From assembly GCF_009882915.1 (NCBI RefSeq), contig NZ_WTUW01000009.1, forward strand, positions 496,001 to 560,000: DNA of 64,000 nt. Reading direction: 5' to 3'. Shown in pieces: positions 1 through 9,457 of this stretch; the stretch's first letter is position 1; each line of letters opens with the position of its first letter. The notes under the pieces are model-generated. The model saw only the letters and a list, made by a program, of their open reading frames with translations. It was not told the DNA's origin and made no database searches. Position numbers and translations under genes: made by a program. The stretch is from Sneathiella litorea (lineage in GTDB: Bacteria > Pseudomonadota > Alphaproteobacteria > Sneathiellales > Sneathiellaceae).

Positions 1-945
1 AGTCAGCGGCTTGGTTGAACTGCAGGGGACGTCGCCCAGCAACTCGTATACAGCCTTAGCCTCTACACTATCATTCAATTCCGTGGCCGTTCCATGGAGA
101 TTAAGATAGGCGATGTCCGTCGGCGCAAGACCACTTTCATCAAGTGCGCACCGCATCGCATTGTAAGCCCCAGTTCCTTCGGGGTCCGGGGTACTCATAT
201 GATAGGCATCCGACGTTTCCCCAACTCCGGCAAGGCGGACGGGCGCCGGCTCCCGGCTCATCAGGAATACGGCAGCACCTTCGCCAATATTAATACCATT
301 TCGATTAAGACTGAACGGATTGCAGCGGGTGGATGAGATCAGGTCGAGAGAAGCAAAACCATTCATCGTCAAGCGGCAAAGCGTGTCCGCCCCACCCACG
401 ATCGCCGCATCGCACAGACCCGCCGCCATCATCCGCCGGGCCGAAGCAAGTGTCTTGGCGCTGGATGTACAGGCCGTGGAGATCGTCATGGCAAGCCCTG
501 ACAGGCCAAAGTAGGATCGGGCGAATAAGGCAAGGGAAGCATTATCCTGCCGTTGGTAATCGAACCCCTCAGGGAACGCTCCTGTTTGGACTTTCTCGGC
601 GATCCCTTGTTCATTATCACTAATGCCGGATGTGCTGGTGCCAAGAATAACAGCGACCCGATCCGGCCCATACTTCTCAATGGCTGTGCGGATATCCGCT
701 TCAATCTCCTGCATCGCCGCGAGTAACATCCGGTTATTGCGACTGTCGTAGAAGGCTTGCTCCGCTGCTATTGTCGGCAACGGCTGGCGAACAGTGCCAG
801 TCATGACTTTCTGATTGAGCAGGAATCCGTCCTGCATCTGCATTCCGGCAGTATCACCAAGAAACAGCTGGTCGCTGACTGCCGCTTTACCGGCACCAAG
901 GGCGTTGATCAAGCCGAGGGCGTTAAGATAAAACCCCTCCGTCAT
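1..945 (-). CDS. Beta-ketoacyl-ACP synthase (aryl polyene type), 3' end cut by window edge
   Basis: The reading frame is open from an ATG at 945 to the left edge, giving 315 residues of a thiolase-fold ketosynthase. The active-site cysteine is C159 in a TACTSS context and the first catalytic histidine is H284 in NLHGTATE. The last visible residues, STKPLT, lie just before where the second histidine (GHTLGAAG block) should come, so roughly the last 80-100 residues are missing. Its ATG overlaps the stop of the DUF3261 gene (ATGA), so it is the next gene of the pigment operon. By family knowledge it would condense malonyl-ACP onto a growing polyene chain with the chain-length-factor-like protein at 11287-12021. 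The family is clear; the exact role among several operon ketosynthases is inferred. Confidence 0.9.
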   Translation of the reverse strand, partial: MTEGFYLNALGLINALGAGKAAVSDQLFLGDTAGMQMQDGFLLNQKVMTGTVRQPLPTIAAEQAFYDSRNNRMLLAAMQEIEADIRTAIEKYGPDRVAVILGTSTSGISDNEQGIAEKVQTGAFPEGFDYQRQDNASLALFARSYFGLSGLAMTISTACTSSAKTLASARRMMAAGLCDAAIVGGADTLCRLTMNGFASLDLISSTRCNPFSLNRNGINIGEGAAVFLMSREPAPVRLAGVGETSDAYHMSTPDPEGTGAYNAMRCALDESGLAPTDIAYLNLHGTATELNDSVEAKAVYELLGDVPCSSTKPLT

Positions 946-1445
946 TCCGGTAACTCGTATGAAACAATGGTCATTACATAGCCAACCTCGGAATCACTGA
1001 TCTGCACTGTTTCATTCCAGGCATTGTCCCGTCGGCTCTGGTAGTTAATCTCAAGATTTCCTGCACGGTCCCTGACTTTTTCCTGCATCGGATCATTCTC
1101 CGGCCAGTAGGTCGCAACAATGACTTTCAGGATATCGACGGCGTTGAGCTCTTCAGAGATCCAGTCTGCCTTTGCCGCACGCACACCAGCGTCATCCCAG
1201 AGAATATCAAACGCCCGTCGCCCCAGCGGGTCCACGCCAGCAATGAGCATCTTGTCTTCTCTCATGCTCAAGCGGATTTGCAAAGAAAATGGTTTATCGC
1301 CATATCGACCATCCAAGAGTTGGACAACCTCTCGCGTTTGACCATCGGGAAGGTCCCAAGGCAGGAAATCAGCTTCACGCACTGTCTCTGTCGCACAGGC
1401 CGTAACCCCGAACAGAAATAACAGAAAGAGAGATTTTATGCGCAT
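942..1445 (-). CDS. DUF3261 family lipoprotein of aryl polyene cluster
   Basis: This 167-residue protein starts with a short lysine/arginine head, a hydrophobic stretch and a lipobox-like GVTAC, so it should be lipidated at about C17 and carried to a membrane. The rest is soluble and matches my memory of the DUF3261 family, which recurs in aryl polyene gene clusters and has no assigned reaction. It overlaps the flavoprotein gene upstream by 10 bases and the ketosynthase downstream by 4, so the three are translationally coupled. A role in export or envelope anchoring of the pigment, together with the LolA-like and MMPL proteins, is inference from context. Confidence 0.75.
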   Translation of the reverse strand: MRIKSLFLLFLFGVTACATETVREADFLPWDLPDGQTREVVQLLDGRYGDKPFSLQIRLSMREDKMLIAGVDPLGRRAFDILWDDAGVRAAKADWISEELNAVDILKVIVATYWPENDPMQEKVRDRAGNLEINYQSRRDNAWNETVQISDSEVGYVMTIVSYELPE

Positions 1446-2668
1446 TGCTGTGCCACCATATCCAGATATCGTCGGCCTTCGATCACGAAGGGATTCTTCT
1501 CATCCCAAGCATAGCCCGCCAGGATCGAAACGACCATCTGCTTGATCGGGTTATTATCACTGGGCGGATTAAAAATGATATCCTGTAGATCTCCGCGATA
1601 CCAGGCTTCAACGAATGCACGAAAGCAATCCACGCCGACCTTAAGCGGCTGAGCGAAATCCTGCTCCCAGTCAACTTTCTCCCCAGACAACTGGCGCATC
1701 AAGGGTTCGATCAAAAGATCTGCCGATTTGAACGCTACCGTCACGCCAGATGAAAAAACCGGATCGAGAAATTCCCCGGCATTGCCGAGAAGTGCAAATT
1801 GGGGTCCGGCCATACGGGAAACCTTGGTCGAATAGCCCGATATTTCAGAGACCGGACGACGTTCCCGCGCGCCCTCCAGAAGCGTGCGCATACTCTCTGA
1901 TTCTCGTATAATCGACCAGTATTTATCCGATTTACTTCCATCATACTGCGCGAGCTTTTCTGGCGGCACAATAACGCCAACAGAAGATTTCCTGCCTGAA
2001 AACGGGATCAGCCAATACCAAATATCCCGATATTTCGGATGTACTGCGATGAGGATCTTGTTACGATCAAAATCCCGCCCCTCCAATTCATCGTCAACAT
2101 GAGTGAAGAGCGCATGACGCACGGGAAAATCCGCCGGTGCATCCAACTTCATCAGGCGCGGCAAGACGCGACCATACCCGCTTGCATCAACCAGGAACCG
2201 CGCCGTATGTTGAAAAGCACCTTCCGGCCCCTCCCCCGACACCTCAGCACCGGAGCTGTCAAATCTGACGGCCGTTACATCCTGTTGAAAGCGGACATCC
2301 GCTCCTGCATCCGCAGCTGCTTCGGCGAGCAAGGTGTCAAATTTTTCCCGCTCCACCTGGTAAGTTGTTCCAGGGCCTGCCGTGAATTTCCTTGAGAAGT
2401 CTATCGAGCTGAAGCGCCTGTCATCGGAGAAGTTGGCGCCATTCTTGTGCTGGAACCCCGCCGCATCAATTCGTGGCAGCAGACCTGCCTTTTCCAGAAA
2501 TTCCATTGATTGCGGTAACAGGCTTTCGCCAATAACAAAACGCGGAAAGCTGCTTTTTTCCAAAACGGCAACCTTCAGTCCCTGCTGTACAAGGCGTGTC
2601 GCCGCAAGTGCCCCCGCAGGTCCAGCACCGATAATAATTACATCGAAATGATCAGATTTCACCGACAT
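1436..2668 (-). CDS. FAD-dependent oxidoreductase with flavin-halogenase motifs
   Basis: The 410-residue flavoprotein has an N-terminal Rossmann motif GAGPAG (14-19), followed by the FPRFVIGESLLP segment typical of phenol/tryptophan halogenase-like flavoproteins. Two further halogenase hallmarks are visible: WYWLIP at 217-222 fits the WxWxIP signature, and K75 in a FxxKxGAxF context sits where the halide-channel lysine is expected. Members of this family occur in aryl polyene, flexirubin and xanthomonadin clusters, where some pigments are halogenated; others act as oxidases or hydroxylases. It may therefore halogenate or hydroxylate the aryl head group, which the sequence cannot decide. The gene starts 1 base after the exporter stop and overlaps the DUF3261 start. 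Confidence 0.8.
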   Translation of the reverse strand: MSVKSDHFDVIIIGAGPAGALAATRLVQQGLKVAVLEKSSFPRFVIGESLLPQSMEFLEKAGLLPRIDAAGFQHKNGANFSDDRRFSSIDFSRKFTAGPGTTYQVEREKFDTLLAEAAADAGADVRFQQDVTAVRFDSSGAEVSGEGPEGAFQHTARFLVDASGYGRVLPRLMKLDAPADFPVRHALFTHVDDELEGRDFDRNKILIAVHPKYRDIWYWLIPFSGRKSSVGVIVPPEKLAQYDGSKSDKYWSIIRESESMRTLLEGARERRPVSEISGYSTKVSRMAGPQFALLGNAGEFLDPVFSSGVTVAFKSADLLIEPLMRQLSGEKVDWEQDFAQPLKVGVDCFRAFVEAWYRGDLQDIIFNPPSDNNPIKQMVVSILAGYAWDEKNPFVIEGRRYLDMVAQQCA

Positions 2669-2669
2669 A

Positions 2670-4994
2670 TTACAAGGGCTCCTTCATGGGGTGCTCAAGG
2701 TCTGCGGCACGCGGTGCCAATATATAAGCCAGCGTAATTCCGACCAGAATGGTAATCCCAAAAGCATGGATGGCGAATGTCTCGCTCAATGCCAGCAGAC
2801 CGAACGCCAAAAGCGTAGAAATAGTTGAAAGTCCATTAGCCAGCATCGCGCGGCGCCGTCGTTCCCCTGCTGCTTCACGGTTAAAGATCGCGTAGTCAAG
2901 GCCGATGGCGAATATCAACATGAGTGACATGGCGTTGAAAAATGTAAAGGGTTCCCCTATCAAGGCAAGAAGGCAGGGCGCGAGAGCCACCGCCCCAACA
3001 GAAGGCATCATCACCTTCAGGGCGCCAAGAATACCGTAGCGTAAGGATAAAAACACCCAGACGACGCAATAGGCGATCCCGAGCATAACTAAAGCCCTTA
3101 GCCGGTATGCGCCAAAAGTCTTGCTCAGACTGTCTGCCTGACTGATCAGCGCGACAGTTGCCGATTTCTCGGCAAGTTTTACGAGCGGCGCCGTATCCTT
3201 CACTTCGGAAAGCGACACCGCATGAACCACAATGCCAGGAGTCGTATAAATTTTTAAGTGGGAAATCAGCCCCGGCATATCAGCTTTAGAAAACTGGTCA
3301 ATGGTCAAAACACCCTCAATTTTCTGGTAGGGCAAACCTCCGGAAAGACCAATTGTGGCCATATGATCGGCGAGTTTTGGCATCAACAGCTTCTCAACAA
3401 GTGCCTGGTTTTCAAGTTGGCGCGATTTTGACGGAACAAATTGCGATATCATCCGATAGCTGCCAATGACCCCACTCGCTCGAAGTGCTTCCAGATCCAG
3501 CGCAAGAGTTTCCTCAGCCTGTAAAACCTCTTCCGAATTTGATCCGCGCACAAAAAACCGATGAGTCTGGTTCTCAATCCCGGCAAGATGACGGATCGCC
3601 TGTTCTTCCGCCTGAAGGCCCTTGGGGAGAGACTGTAACCGGCGGACGTCATCATCCACCGTAATTTGTGTTGCGCCGAACAATCCCGCTATTACAAGCA
3701 GCACCACAAATAGCAAACGCCACTTCCGGGTGCTGTCCTGCCACCAGAAATTATGGAGCGTCATCGACAATTTTAAATAACGTTCTCCATGTTGAAAGGG
3801 CTTGGTGCGATCCAGATAAGGAAAAACATACAACACCGTTAAATAGGCCAGAGTCAGACCGGAGGCCGAGAATACGGCTATTTGCTGAAGTCCGGGAAAC
3901 GGCGTGAGGGCAAGCGTAACGAAACCGAGGACCGAGCTCACCAGACCTAGCGTCAGACCGGAACGAATGGCTCTGGCCCGCGCGCCAGGAACAGTTGTCG
4001 TCTGATTGAACCGTTCACAAAAATAATGAAATGCATAATCTACGGAAATACCAATCAGTCCTGCACCGAAAACGAGCGCCAGCAGCTGCAACGTGCCAAA
4101 GAAAAGAAGCGTGACAGCCAGACCGCCCGCAATTCCCGACACGATCGCCAAAAGGCTGAGCGCAAGAGGCTGAAAACTCCGAAATACCAGGAAATTCAGA
4201 ATGACAATGCCAATCAGCGAAATCATGCCGATAAAGCCTGCTTCATCCTCAGCCTGCCGATAGGCATGCTCTCCATAAAAAATGGCACCGGTCTTCAGTA
4301 TCTGAATATCGCCATAACGTTTCTGAAGTCTACTCTCCGCCTCATCAAAGATGTGGCGGGCGCGCGATTGAAACCCCTTGTCGAATGGATTTTCAACGAG
4401 CCTTCCCCTGACCAAAACAAACCATTTTCCGTTTTCTTCAACCGCGAGGACATTGGCACGGCTCAACAGTTTCGAGCTGTTTTCTGTACTCGCGGTCAGA
4501 TAGTTGGGTAGGAGTAGAAATGGATCCCGCCGGATCAATTCCGCATCTGCCAAGGAAAGCGGCGACAGTATCTGCACCAAGGCCCGATTGACGAGAACCT
4601 GCTCCTGTCCCGCGGAAAGCAAGCGGCGGTCCCCTACTCCCAGTAGTCCGGTCCGATAAGGAAAAAGGGATTCTGTCAGGTTTTGAAGATTTGAAAGTTG
4701 TGCCGACTCCTGCGCTAAATTGACAATATTGTTTTCTGCCAGTGTTTTGCCAAGATCCAGAGCTGCGGATCGCGCGGTTTCAAATTCCGGATGTCCGACG
4801 AGAACGATCAACTGATCCGTTCCTTGAGTTCTCTCCGCTGCTTCTGATCGGGAGACCCATTCCGCCTCCTCTGAATGAGGAAGCATCGCCACAATATTGG
4901 TATCGAGCGGAAGGCCATCCTGCAGGCGCCAGGAAATAATTGCGACCGCACTACAAAGCAAAGCTATATAGACCCAGAGACCCGCGCGGTTCAC
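2670..4994 (-). CDS. MMPL/RND family exporter
   Basis: This 774-residue inner-membrane protein has the duplicated RND/MMPL layout: one N-terminal helix, a large periplasmic loop (about 30-240), five clustered helices, then the same pattern again. Two acidic transmembrane motifs, SVDYAFHYF in the first half and GLDYAIF in the second, are characteristic of the proton-relay region of MMPL transporters. In aryl polyene clusters such a protein is taken to move the finished lipid pigment across the inner membrane. Its ATG overlaps the stop of the LolA-like gene by 4 bases. Substrate assignment is from context. Confidence 0.88.
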   Translation of the reverse strand: MNRAGLWVYIALLCSAVAIISWRLQDGLPLDTNIVAMLPHSEEAEWVSRSEAAERTQGTDQLIVLVGHPEFETARSAALDLGKTLAENNIVNLAQESAQLSNLQNLTESLFPYRTGLLGVGDRRLLSAGQEQVLVNRALVQILSPLSLADAELIRRDPFLLLPNYLTASTENSSKLLSRANVLAVEENGKWFVLVRGRLVENPFDKGFQSRARHIFDEAESRLQKRYGDIQILKTGAIFYGEHAYRQAEDEAGFIGMISLIGIVILNFLVFRSFQPLALSLLAIVSGIAGGLAVTLLFFGTLQLLALVFGAGLIGISVDYAFHYFCERFNQTTTVPGARARAIRSGLTLGLVSSVLGFVTLALTPFPGLQQIAVFSASGLTLAYLTVLYVFPYLDRTKPFQHGERYLKLSMTLHNFWWQDSTRKWRLLFVVLLVIAGLFGATQITVDDDVRRLQSLPKGLQAEEQAIRHLAGIENQTHRFFVRGSNSEEVLQAEETLALDLEALRASGVIGSYRMISQFVPSKSRQLENQALVEKLLMPKLADHMATIGLSGGLPYQKIEGVLTIDQFSKADMPGLISHLKIYTTPGIVVHAVSLSEVKDTAPLVKLAEKSATVALISQADSLSKTFGAYRLRALVMLGIAYCVVWVFLSLRYGILGALKVMMPSVGAVALAPCLLALIGEPFTFFNAMSLMLIFAIGLDYAIFNREAAGERRRRAMLANGLSTISTLLAFGLLALSETFAIHAFGITILVGITLAYILAPRAADLEHPMKEPL

Positions 4995-5599
4995 GGCTGC
5001 TTTTCCTTACTGCTTTCGGCTGCCGTATTGATCTCCGCCATCGGCGCTTTTCTTTGCTCTGAAAAGGTAATGACATCGCGATCACCATTGCTCTTTACTA
5101 TCTCCACGACGTCCAAAAAATCACTAATCTCGAAATTCAGATACGCGAAGGGTAATGTCAGGCCACTGGCCTTCGGTGAGAAACGCAACGAATATTTTCC
5201 ATCGGCAGGGGTAAGCTTTGCTCCCGCCATTTCTTCGAGTGGCTCCCAGTTACCGCTCAAGCTGTTCTCAAATGTATCGCGTAGTATTTTAAAGCCCGGA
5301 AATTGCTTGAAGCTGAGACGTGTCACCTCTGCTCCCTTCAGGCCCTGCCGCAGCCCTTCATCATCAATGACCATCCTGCTGAAAAACGGCTTTTCGGTTT
5401 GCCAGATTAACGCCGATCCCGGCAGCAGGAAAAACTCGCCTTCGGACACGATTGGCTTGTCAAATCCCCGCAGATATCGAGCTTGCTCGAAGCGTCCCAT
5501 CAACGCTTCTCCATCTGAGAGTGTAATTGGCACTGCCCGGGCTGAACCTGTAGCCACCACTATCACAACAGATATCATAAAAAGGAGCGATTTTAGCAC
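4991..5599 (-). CDS. LolA-like outer membrane lipoprotein carrier
   Basis: A 202-residue protein with a clear Sec signal peptide (about 1-22, ending GSARA) and a LolA-type beta-rich body. Members of this divergent LolA branch sit beside MMPL exporters in aryl polyene clusters and are thought to shuttle the hydrophobic product through the periplasm. It overlaps the thioesterase gene upstream by 7 bases and the exporter downstream by 4. Assignment to the LolA fold rests on length, signal peptide and neighbourhood; the match to classical LolA is weak by eye. Confidence 0.75.
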   Translation of the reverse strand: MLKSLLFMISVVIVVATGSARAVPITLSDGEALMGRFEQARYLRGFDKPIVSEGEFFLLPGSALIWQTEKPFFSRMVIDDEGLRQGLKGAEVTRLSFKQFPGFKILRDTFENSLSGNWEPLEEMAGAKLTPADGKYSLRFSPKASGLTLPFAYLNFEISDFLDVVEIVKSNGDRDVITFSEQRKAPMAEINTAAESSKEKQP

Positions 5600-6003
5600 A
5601 ACAGGGCTTCAACTTTTCGGTATAGAATTGATGGAGACTGGAATAACATTTCCTCCGAATTCTTATCAATCGCTACCTGAATTGTAAATCCCCGAGTCAA
5701 CCTCTCCTCTGTAGTCGCATCCGTGATCTGATATTGAATTTTAAGTCGATTTTCATATTCAACGAGAGTGGCGGTCACCTTGACTTCCTGAGCAAAGCGG
5801 ATCGGGCGGATATACTTGATGCGCATATCAACAATCGGCCAGGCAAAACCGCTATCGTTCATCTGCTCATAATTGAAATCCAATTTGTCAAGGAGGGCGC
5901 AGCGGGCCTGCTCAAAAAACCGGGCATAGTTTCCATGCCACACAATCCCCATCGGATCGAGATCATAGAATTGACTCTTTACCGTAATATCCGCCGATAT
6001 CAT
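5593..6003 (-). CDS. Acyl-CoA/ACP thioesterase, 4-hydroxybenzoyl-CoA thioesterase type
   Basis: This 136-residue single hotdog domain shows the signature YDLDPMGIVWHGNYARFFE near residues 12-30, with the aspartate (D14 or D16) and the WHGNY block that define the 4-hydroxybenzoyl-CoA thioesterase/YbgC branch. It would hydrolyse an acyl thioester in the cytoplasm, either releasing a chain or editing stalled ACPs in pigment synthesis. The ATG at 6003 overlaps the end of the glycosyltransferase-acyltransferase gene, consistent with one operon. Confidence 0.85.
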   Translation of the reverse strand: MISADITVKSQFYDLDPMGIVWHGNYARFFEQARCALLDKLDFNYEQMNDSGFAWPIVDMRIKYIRPIRFAQEVKVTATLVEYENRLKIQYQITDATTEERLTRGFTIQVAIDKNSEEMLFQSPSILYRKVEALLC

Positions 6004-7700
6004 GTTGTTTCCTCATGCTTTTTATCTGGCATGTTTATTTGTTCTGGAACGGCCCAGAAATCATAGAAATTGTACCACTGATCCGGATATTTTTGACAAT
6101 TTTCCTGCAAGATCCTTACATATTCTGTCATTGGCGCTTCAAGGCCGTCTTTGGGCGGCCTTGGTCGATTGACGCGATCAGTGATTTTGTCAAAAAGGAT
6201 GCGGAATTTTTCACCGTCGCGCAAGCAATGAAGCGCATAGACCGGGCTCCCGAGCAATGCCGCGATTAACCAGCCCCCTTCAGAAAAGGGGGCAGGTGCT
6301 CCTAAAAAGTCAAGCATCCGGATCCGCTTACTTCCCTCAAGAGGGATTCTGTCTCCCGCAATAACGACCCAGTTACCCGCTGCTAGTTTCTCTTGAAGTT
6401 CAATCAGCGTCGCAGGGCCGATGTCCTGTACTTCCATAATATCTACGGTTGCAGCCGGATTAGCCTTACTCAATATGTTGGTAAACCGCACGGCATTGCG
6501 CGTGTGAGCGAAAACAGTAATGTTTTTAATGCCACGTGCCGCCCCGACGGCACGCAGGATATCGACATTTCCCAAGTGTGAAGTCACAACCATGATGCCA
6601 GGTTTACGATTTGCCAATGCATCGAGCGAGGCCAGATCTTCACTAAAAATATCGTTGATTTGGATAGTGCCAAGCCAGGCGGCCAATTTATCAAGGGCCA
6701 TCGCAGCAAAGGAACGGTAATGTCGCCAAATATCCAACAGGCTTGGTTCCCGATCCTCTCCTCGCGCAAGGTAAAGGCGGCGCCAATAGATGCGAGAAGC
6801 TTCCCGTTGCTCCCGTCCGGTTGCAAAAAAATAAAGCAGAACCGGTTGCATCGCATACCAGCAAATCCGGCGCCCGGCAATTCGGTATATCGAGAAAAGG
6901 ATTTTCAGACCAAGAGTGGCACCGCGCTCATTAATACGCCCCCAATGACTTAGGCTACGGCTATCTTCTTTGCGATTAAATGGAAACTTCGGCAATCGGC
7001 GCAACATGCCAAACACTAGCCGAGTATGCATTTTGGTAATTAGCCAGTTATCTGCACCGAGCCGAAAGTTGGAGATATTATCCTCCGGATAGGTCACATG
7101 GATCGGCAGCATCCGGACCGGCGTGCCCCGCCAGTACATCCGCACCATGATCTCCGTGTCAAAATCCATGTAATAACCGACTGTTTCGCGATCTATGATG
7201 TCGACTGCAGCCCGCAATGGATATATCCGATAACCGCACATGCTATCGGTAATGACGGTCGAGAGCGTCTCGATCCAGACCCACACATGAGTGATCCATC
7301 GTGCAAACTTCCGCAAGACCGGAACTGTCTCATCATAGATCGGCTGGCCACTGATGAGCGCTTCGGGGTGAATCTCCGCTAGCTGGATCAGCGCTGGCAG
7401 GGCCTCAAGATCATGCTGCCCATCTGCGTCAATTTGCAAGACATGCGTATAACCTTCATCAGCGGCCAGGCGAAACCCCGCCATCACTGCCGCCCCCTTG
7501 CCGCCATTCTCCGGCTGACGATGAAGGGTTATGCCCTGCGCCGGATCATCAAATTGCGCCAAAGCAGACTTCGCCGGCTCCTGACTGCCGTCATCAATTA
7601 TGAATATCCGAAGGCCATGCGCCTGCAAGGCATCGACCACCGTCGCGATATGGCGGTAGTGATTATAGCTCGGGACTATCGCCGCAAGGGAAAAACTCAT
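6000..7700 (-). CDS. Glycosyltransferase family 2 / LpxL-type acyltransferase fusion
   Basis: The 566-residue protein joins two enzymes. Residues about 1-240 are a GT-A family 2 glycosyltransferase with the nucleotide-binding IIDDGS segment and a metal-binding DADGQH motif. Residues about 290-550 are a lysophospholipid/LpxL-type acyltransferase with an HX4D-like motif (SHLGNVD). The fusion is found in aryl polyene clusters, where it is expected to attach the polyene acyl chain, probably through a sugar, to a lipid carrier in the membrane. It overlaps its neighbours by 4 bases on both sides. Domain calls are firm; acceptor and donor are not known. Confidence 0.87.
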   Translation of the reverse strand: MSFSLAAIVPSYNHYRHIATVVDALQAHGLRIFIIDDGSQEPAKSALAQFDDPAQGITLHRQPENGGKGAAVMAGFRLAADEGYTHVLQIDADGQHDLEALPALIQLAEIHPEALISGQPIYDETVPVLRKFARWITHVWVWIETLSTVITDSMCGYRIYPLRAAVDIIDRETVGYYMDFDTEIMVRMYWRGTPVRMLPIHVTYPEDNISNFRLGADNWLITKMHTRLVFGMLRRLPKFPFNRKEDSRSLSHWGRINERGATLGLKILFSIYRIAGRRICWYAMQPVLLYFFATGREQREASRIYWRRLYLARGEDREPSLLDIWRHYRSFAAMALDKLAAWLGTIQINDIFSEDLASLDALANRKPGIMVVTSHLGNVDILRAVGAARGIKNITVFAHTRNAVRFTNILSKANPAATVDIMEVQDIGPATLIELQEKLAAGNWVVIAGDRIPLEGSKRIRMLDFLGAPAPFSEGGWLIAALLGSPVYALHCLRDGEKFRILFDKITDRVNRPRPPKDGLEAPMTEYVRILQENCQKYPDQWYNFYDFWAVPEQINMPDKKHEETT

Positions 7701-8086
7701 AGATCCGTCAGTTCAAAAAAGCCCGACGAACATTTTTCACTGCCCTCGTGATAGGCAAAGTGGAGCCGCCCTTTCTCCCGGTGCCATTCTAGTCGGAGCC
7801 GAAGTAGCGCTCCCGCAACGATAAGCCTTGAAAATTTGAGTTGGCCAAGACGCGTAAAATTGCCCGTAATATCAAAATATTTTCGCGCAAAAACTGCCGC
7901 CCAGTCAATTTGCGCGACACCGGGAAGCACCGGCTCCTCCGGAAAATGTCCCTGGAACTGGAATAGGTCGGCATTTGCGAAAAGTTCCAATTCGACGATA
8001 TCACCATCAAGCTGTTCCGCGCGGATGTCCGGAAGAGTGCGGCTATCAGACCATTTTATATTGGAGAATTCTGTCATAACCGGCAC
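7697..8086 (-). CDS. 3-hydroxyacyl-ACP dehydratase, ApeI/FabZ-like hotdog protein
   Basis: A 129-residue hotdog domain with GHFPEEPVLPGV, the FabZ/FabA-type active-site segment containing the catalytic histidine. It would dehydrate 3-hydroxyacyl-ACP to the trans double bond in each polyene extension cycle. The longest frame begins at a GTG (8086) with GAAGGGG about 11 bases upstream; an in-frame ATG at 8077 has no good ribosome-binding site. It lies 3 bases after the ligase gene. Confidence 0.85.
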   Translation of the reverse strand: MPVMTEFSNIKWSDSRTLPDIRAEQLDGDIVELELFANADLFQFQGHFPEEPVLPGVAQIDWAAVFARKYFDITGNFTRLGQLKFSRLIVAGALLRLRLEWHREKGRLHFAYHEGSEKCSSGFFELTDL

Positions 8087-8089
8087 AGT

Positions 8090-9454
8090 TTAGTCTGCCC
8101 CTTCTTCGCTCGCAAATAATTCATCGAGAGAGGCCTGCTGTCGTTTTCCCTGTGCATTGATCGGCAACCGCCCCACAAAACGCCAGCGCCGTGGCAGCGC
8201 AGCATTCTCCAGATAGGGTGACAGTTCCCGTCGCAAAATTCGGTTCAGGCGAAAGCCCCCGATTTCCTGATGTCGCTGCCAACCGGGCGCGGATAACTCT
8301 ACTACTGCGACAAGGGTTGCCCGATCTTCCTTGAGGATAAACACAGCGGCATCCCTTACATAGTCAGACTGGATCAGGTATTTTTCAACTTCGATCAGGG
8401 AAATGCGTTTCCCCTCAATCTTGACGAACTGATTGGCACGCCCTGCCAGTATAAAGCTTCCATCCTCCAGCAACTCAACAATATCATTCGTGACATCCCA
8501 GTCTGCACCGTCGGTATAAATCGATTTCACACTAAGCAACTGCTGCGTATCGATCCGGGTTTGCACGCCAGGTAATGGCGTAAAAGGTGTGCGCGGGTCT
8601 TTCTGTTGACGGTGGGCGACACCCCCGGTTTCCGTACTTCCAAAAATTTCCGTTGGCAGGGTTCCGAATTTTACAGAGGCATCTTGCGCGGCTTCAAAGG
8701 GCAAAGGACCGCCAGCCGTAAATATCACAGGCGTCCTTTCTTCATGAGGCAACGGATCAAACGGCGGAATACGGGTCAGATGCGCCGGGCTGGAGACGAA
8801 ACAGGACCGGGGCGGCGCAGCGGCAAGCAATTCTTCCCAAATCTCAAATATTTCGGGGAAAAACACCCGTCCTTCGCAAAGCGGTAACAGACATTTAAAG
8901 TAAAGCCCAAAAATATGCTGGTGGCTGACAGTGCCTAGTGTCGCAGCACCGTTAAGCTTTGCGCCGAATATCTGATCAAGAACGATCAACTCATTCTCGA
9001 TCTGAGCAAGGCTTTTCGGAACGCGTTTGGGTTGGCCCGTGGATCCAGACGTGTAAAAATCAAGATAGCATTGGTCAGGATCGAGTTCCTTGAAAGTTGG
9101 TTCAACACCTGATTTGCCATCAATTACTATCTGGTTGTCATCCCCGATATCGCAAATATCGGACATAAGCGGACATTCCATTTTAACAAAATGCGTGAGC
9201 ATTCCGGGAAGTGCATTTGGCGGCACGATAATTCGGCAATCGGTTTGAAAGGCTGCCAGCATGCCGCACACAAAGGCGTAGCTGCTCTTTGTTGCAAGAA
9301 CGACCTGATTTACACCCCGGCTCCTGATGTGCAGGCACAAATGTGCGATTTCGGCTGTCAAGTCAGCAAAGCTGCGATCCTCACCGGAAATCCGGGCAAC
9401 GGGTGTATCCCCAGCACGATCAGAAATCAGCAGCTTCGATATGGGAATAAACAA
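8090..9454 (-). CDS. AMP-dependent aryl/acyl-CoA (ACP) ligase
   Basis: The 454-residue ANL-family ligase is shorter than typical acyl-CoA synthetases. Visible motifs are the phosphate-binding YTSGSTGQPKR (about 140-150), FGSTETGG (A5), a GRANQFVKIEGKR hinge (A8) and the C-terminal NAQGKRQ with the adenylation lysine. In aryl polyene clusters this enzyme is expected to load the aryl starter acid onto an ACP. The start is a TTG at 9454, 3 bases after the upstream stop, as no ATG or GTG fits better. Confidence 0.85.
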   Translation of the reverse strand: MFIPISKLLISDRAGDTPVARISGEDRSFADLTAEIAHLCLHIRSRGVNQVVLATKSSYAFVCGMLAAFQTDCRIIVPPNALPGMLTHFVKMECPLMSDICDIGDDNQIVIDGKSGVEPTFKELDPDQCYLDFYTSGSTGQPKRVPKSLAQIENELIVLDQIFGAKLNGAATLGTVSHQHIFGLYFKCLLPLCEGRVFFPEIFEIWEELLAAAPPRSCFVSSPAHLTRIPPFDPLPHEERTPVIFTAGGPLPFEAAQDASVKFGTLPTEIFGSTETGGVAHRQQKDPRTPFTPLPGVQTRIDTQQLLSVKSIYTDGADWDVTNDIVELLEDGSFILAGRANQFVKIEGKRISLIEVEKYLIQSDYVRDAAVFILKEDRATLVAVVELSAPGWQRHQEIGGFRLNRILRRELSPYLENAALPRRWRFVGRLPINAQGKRQQASLDELFASEEGAD

Positions 9455-9457
9455 CTC

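Noticed and set aside
4026-4511. Long plus-strand open frame inside the exporter gene
   Set aside because: It is antisense to conserved transmembrane and loop sequence of the MMPL protein, has low-complexity basic composition and no ribosome-binding site.
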